Below are positions 6,659-6,678 of a stretch of DNA of 6,678 bases, one piece after another. This DNA is from a bacterium. Lineage in GTDB: Bacteria > SZUA-79 > Acidulodesulfobacterales > Acidulodesulfobacteraceae. The DNA is taken from the NCBI GenBank assembly GCA_021791295.1, contig JAJYWW010000124.1, forward strand, positions 1 through 6,678, read 5' to 3'. The notes beneath the pieces are model-generated. The model was not told where the DNA came from. It did no database searches and was given only the letters and a program-made list of their open reading frames with translations. Positions within the stretch are counted from its first letter, which is position 1, and each line of letters begins with the position of its first letter. Made by a program: the position numbers and the translations under genes.

Positions 6659-6678
6659 GTCATCTTTAAAATATTTAT

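Noticed and set aside
6649..6663. Upstream in-frame ATG adding five residues (MTEVV) to the receiver-like protein
   Set aside because: The strong GGAGG lies inside this extension at the right distance from the second ATG, and nothing comparable precedes the first.
1..6678. tRNA, rRNA, CRISPR array, riboswitch or prophage genes
   Set aside because: Coding genes fill nearly the whole window. The only gap over 100 bp (4083-4190) shows a palindrome and A/T-rich sequence, and no spaced direct repeats or cloverleaf-like segments were seen.

Overview
This is an AT-rich bacterial chromosomal window, rich in ATA, AAA and AGA codons, with six closely packed genes and no RNA gene, CRISPR array, transposase or phage gene. 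The organism is probably an uncultured Gram-negative bacterium of the deltaproteobacterial (Desulfobacterota-like) or a neighbouring lineage. That rests on the style of the MetK sequence ([15 protein letters not shown]), the short-type S-adenosylhomocysteinase, the nadC-birA-coaX cluster, and a receiver-plus-disordered-linker protein of a kind I associate with that group. The placement is an inference; no marker here settles it.

Left half, + strand (2-2473): metK and ahcY lie in tandem, 27 bp apart. They make the methyl donor S-adenosylmethionine and remove its inhibitory product S-adenosylhomocysteine, so they form two steps of the activated-methyl cycle. The metK upstream region is outside the window.

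Right half, - strand (read from 6648 down to 2475): the order is a receiver-like protein of unknown function, then nadC (NAD synthesis), birA (biotin attachment) and coaX (first step of CoA synthesis). The unknown gene and nadC are 4 nt apart and birA and coaX 9 nt apart, which suggests an operon with translational coupling. A 108-bp gap between nadC and birA carries a near-perfect 25-nt palindrome and a weak promoter candidate. The two transcription units converge at ahcY/coaX with a single base between their stop codons.

Five of the six genes are ordinary core metabolism with all key motifs intact. The one unusual gene is at 5050-6648. It encodes a receiver-like domain that has lost the phospho-acceptor Asp and other switch residues, about 350 residues of acidic low-complexity linker with recurring (E/N)-P-hydrophobic motifs, and a short C-terminal helical segment resembling the oligomerisation end of the polar scaffold PopZ. 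If the window holds something undescribed, it is this protein.
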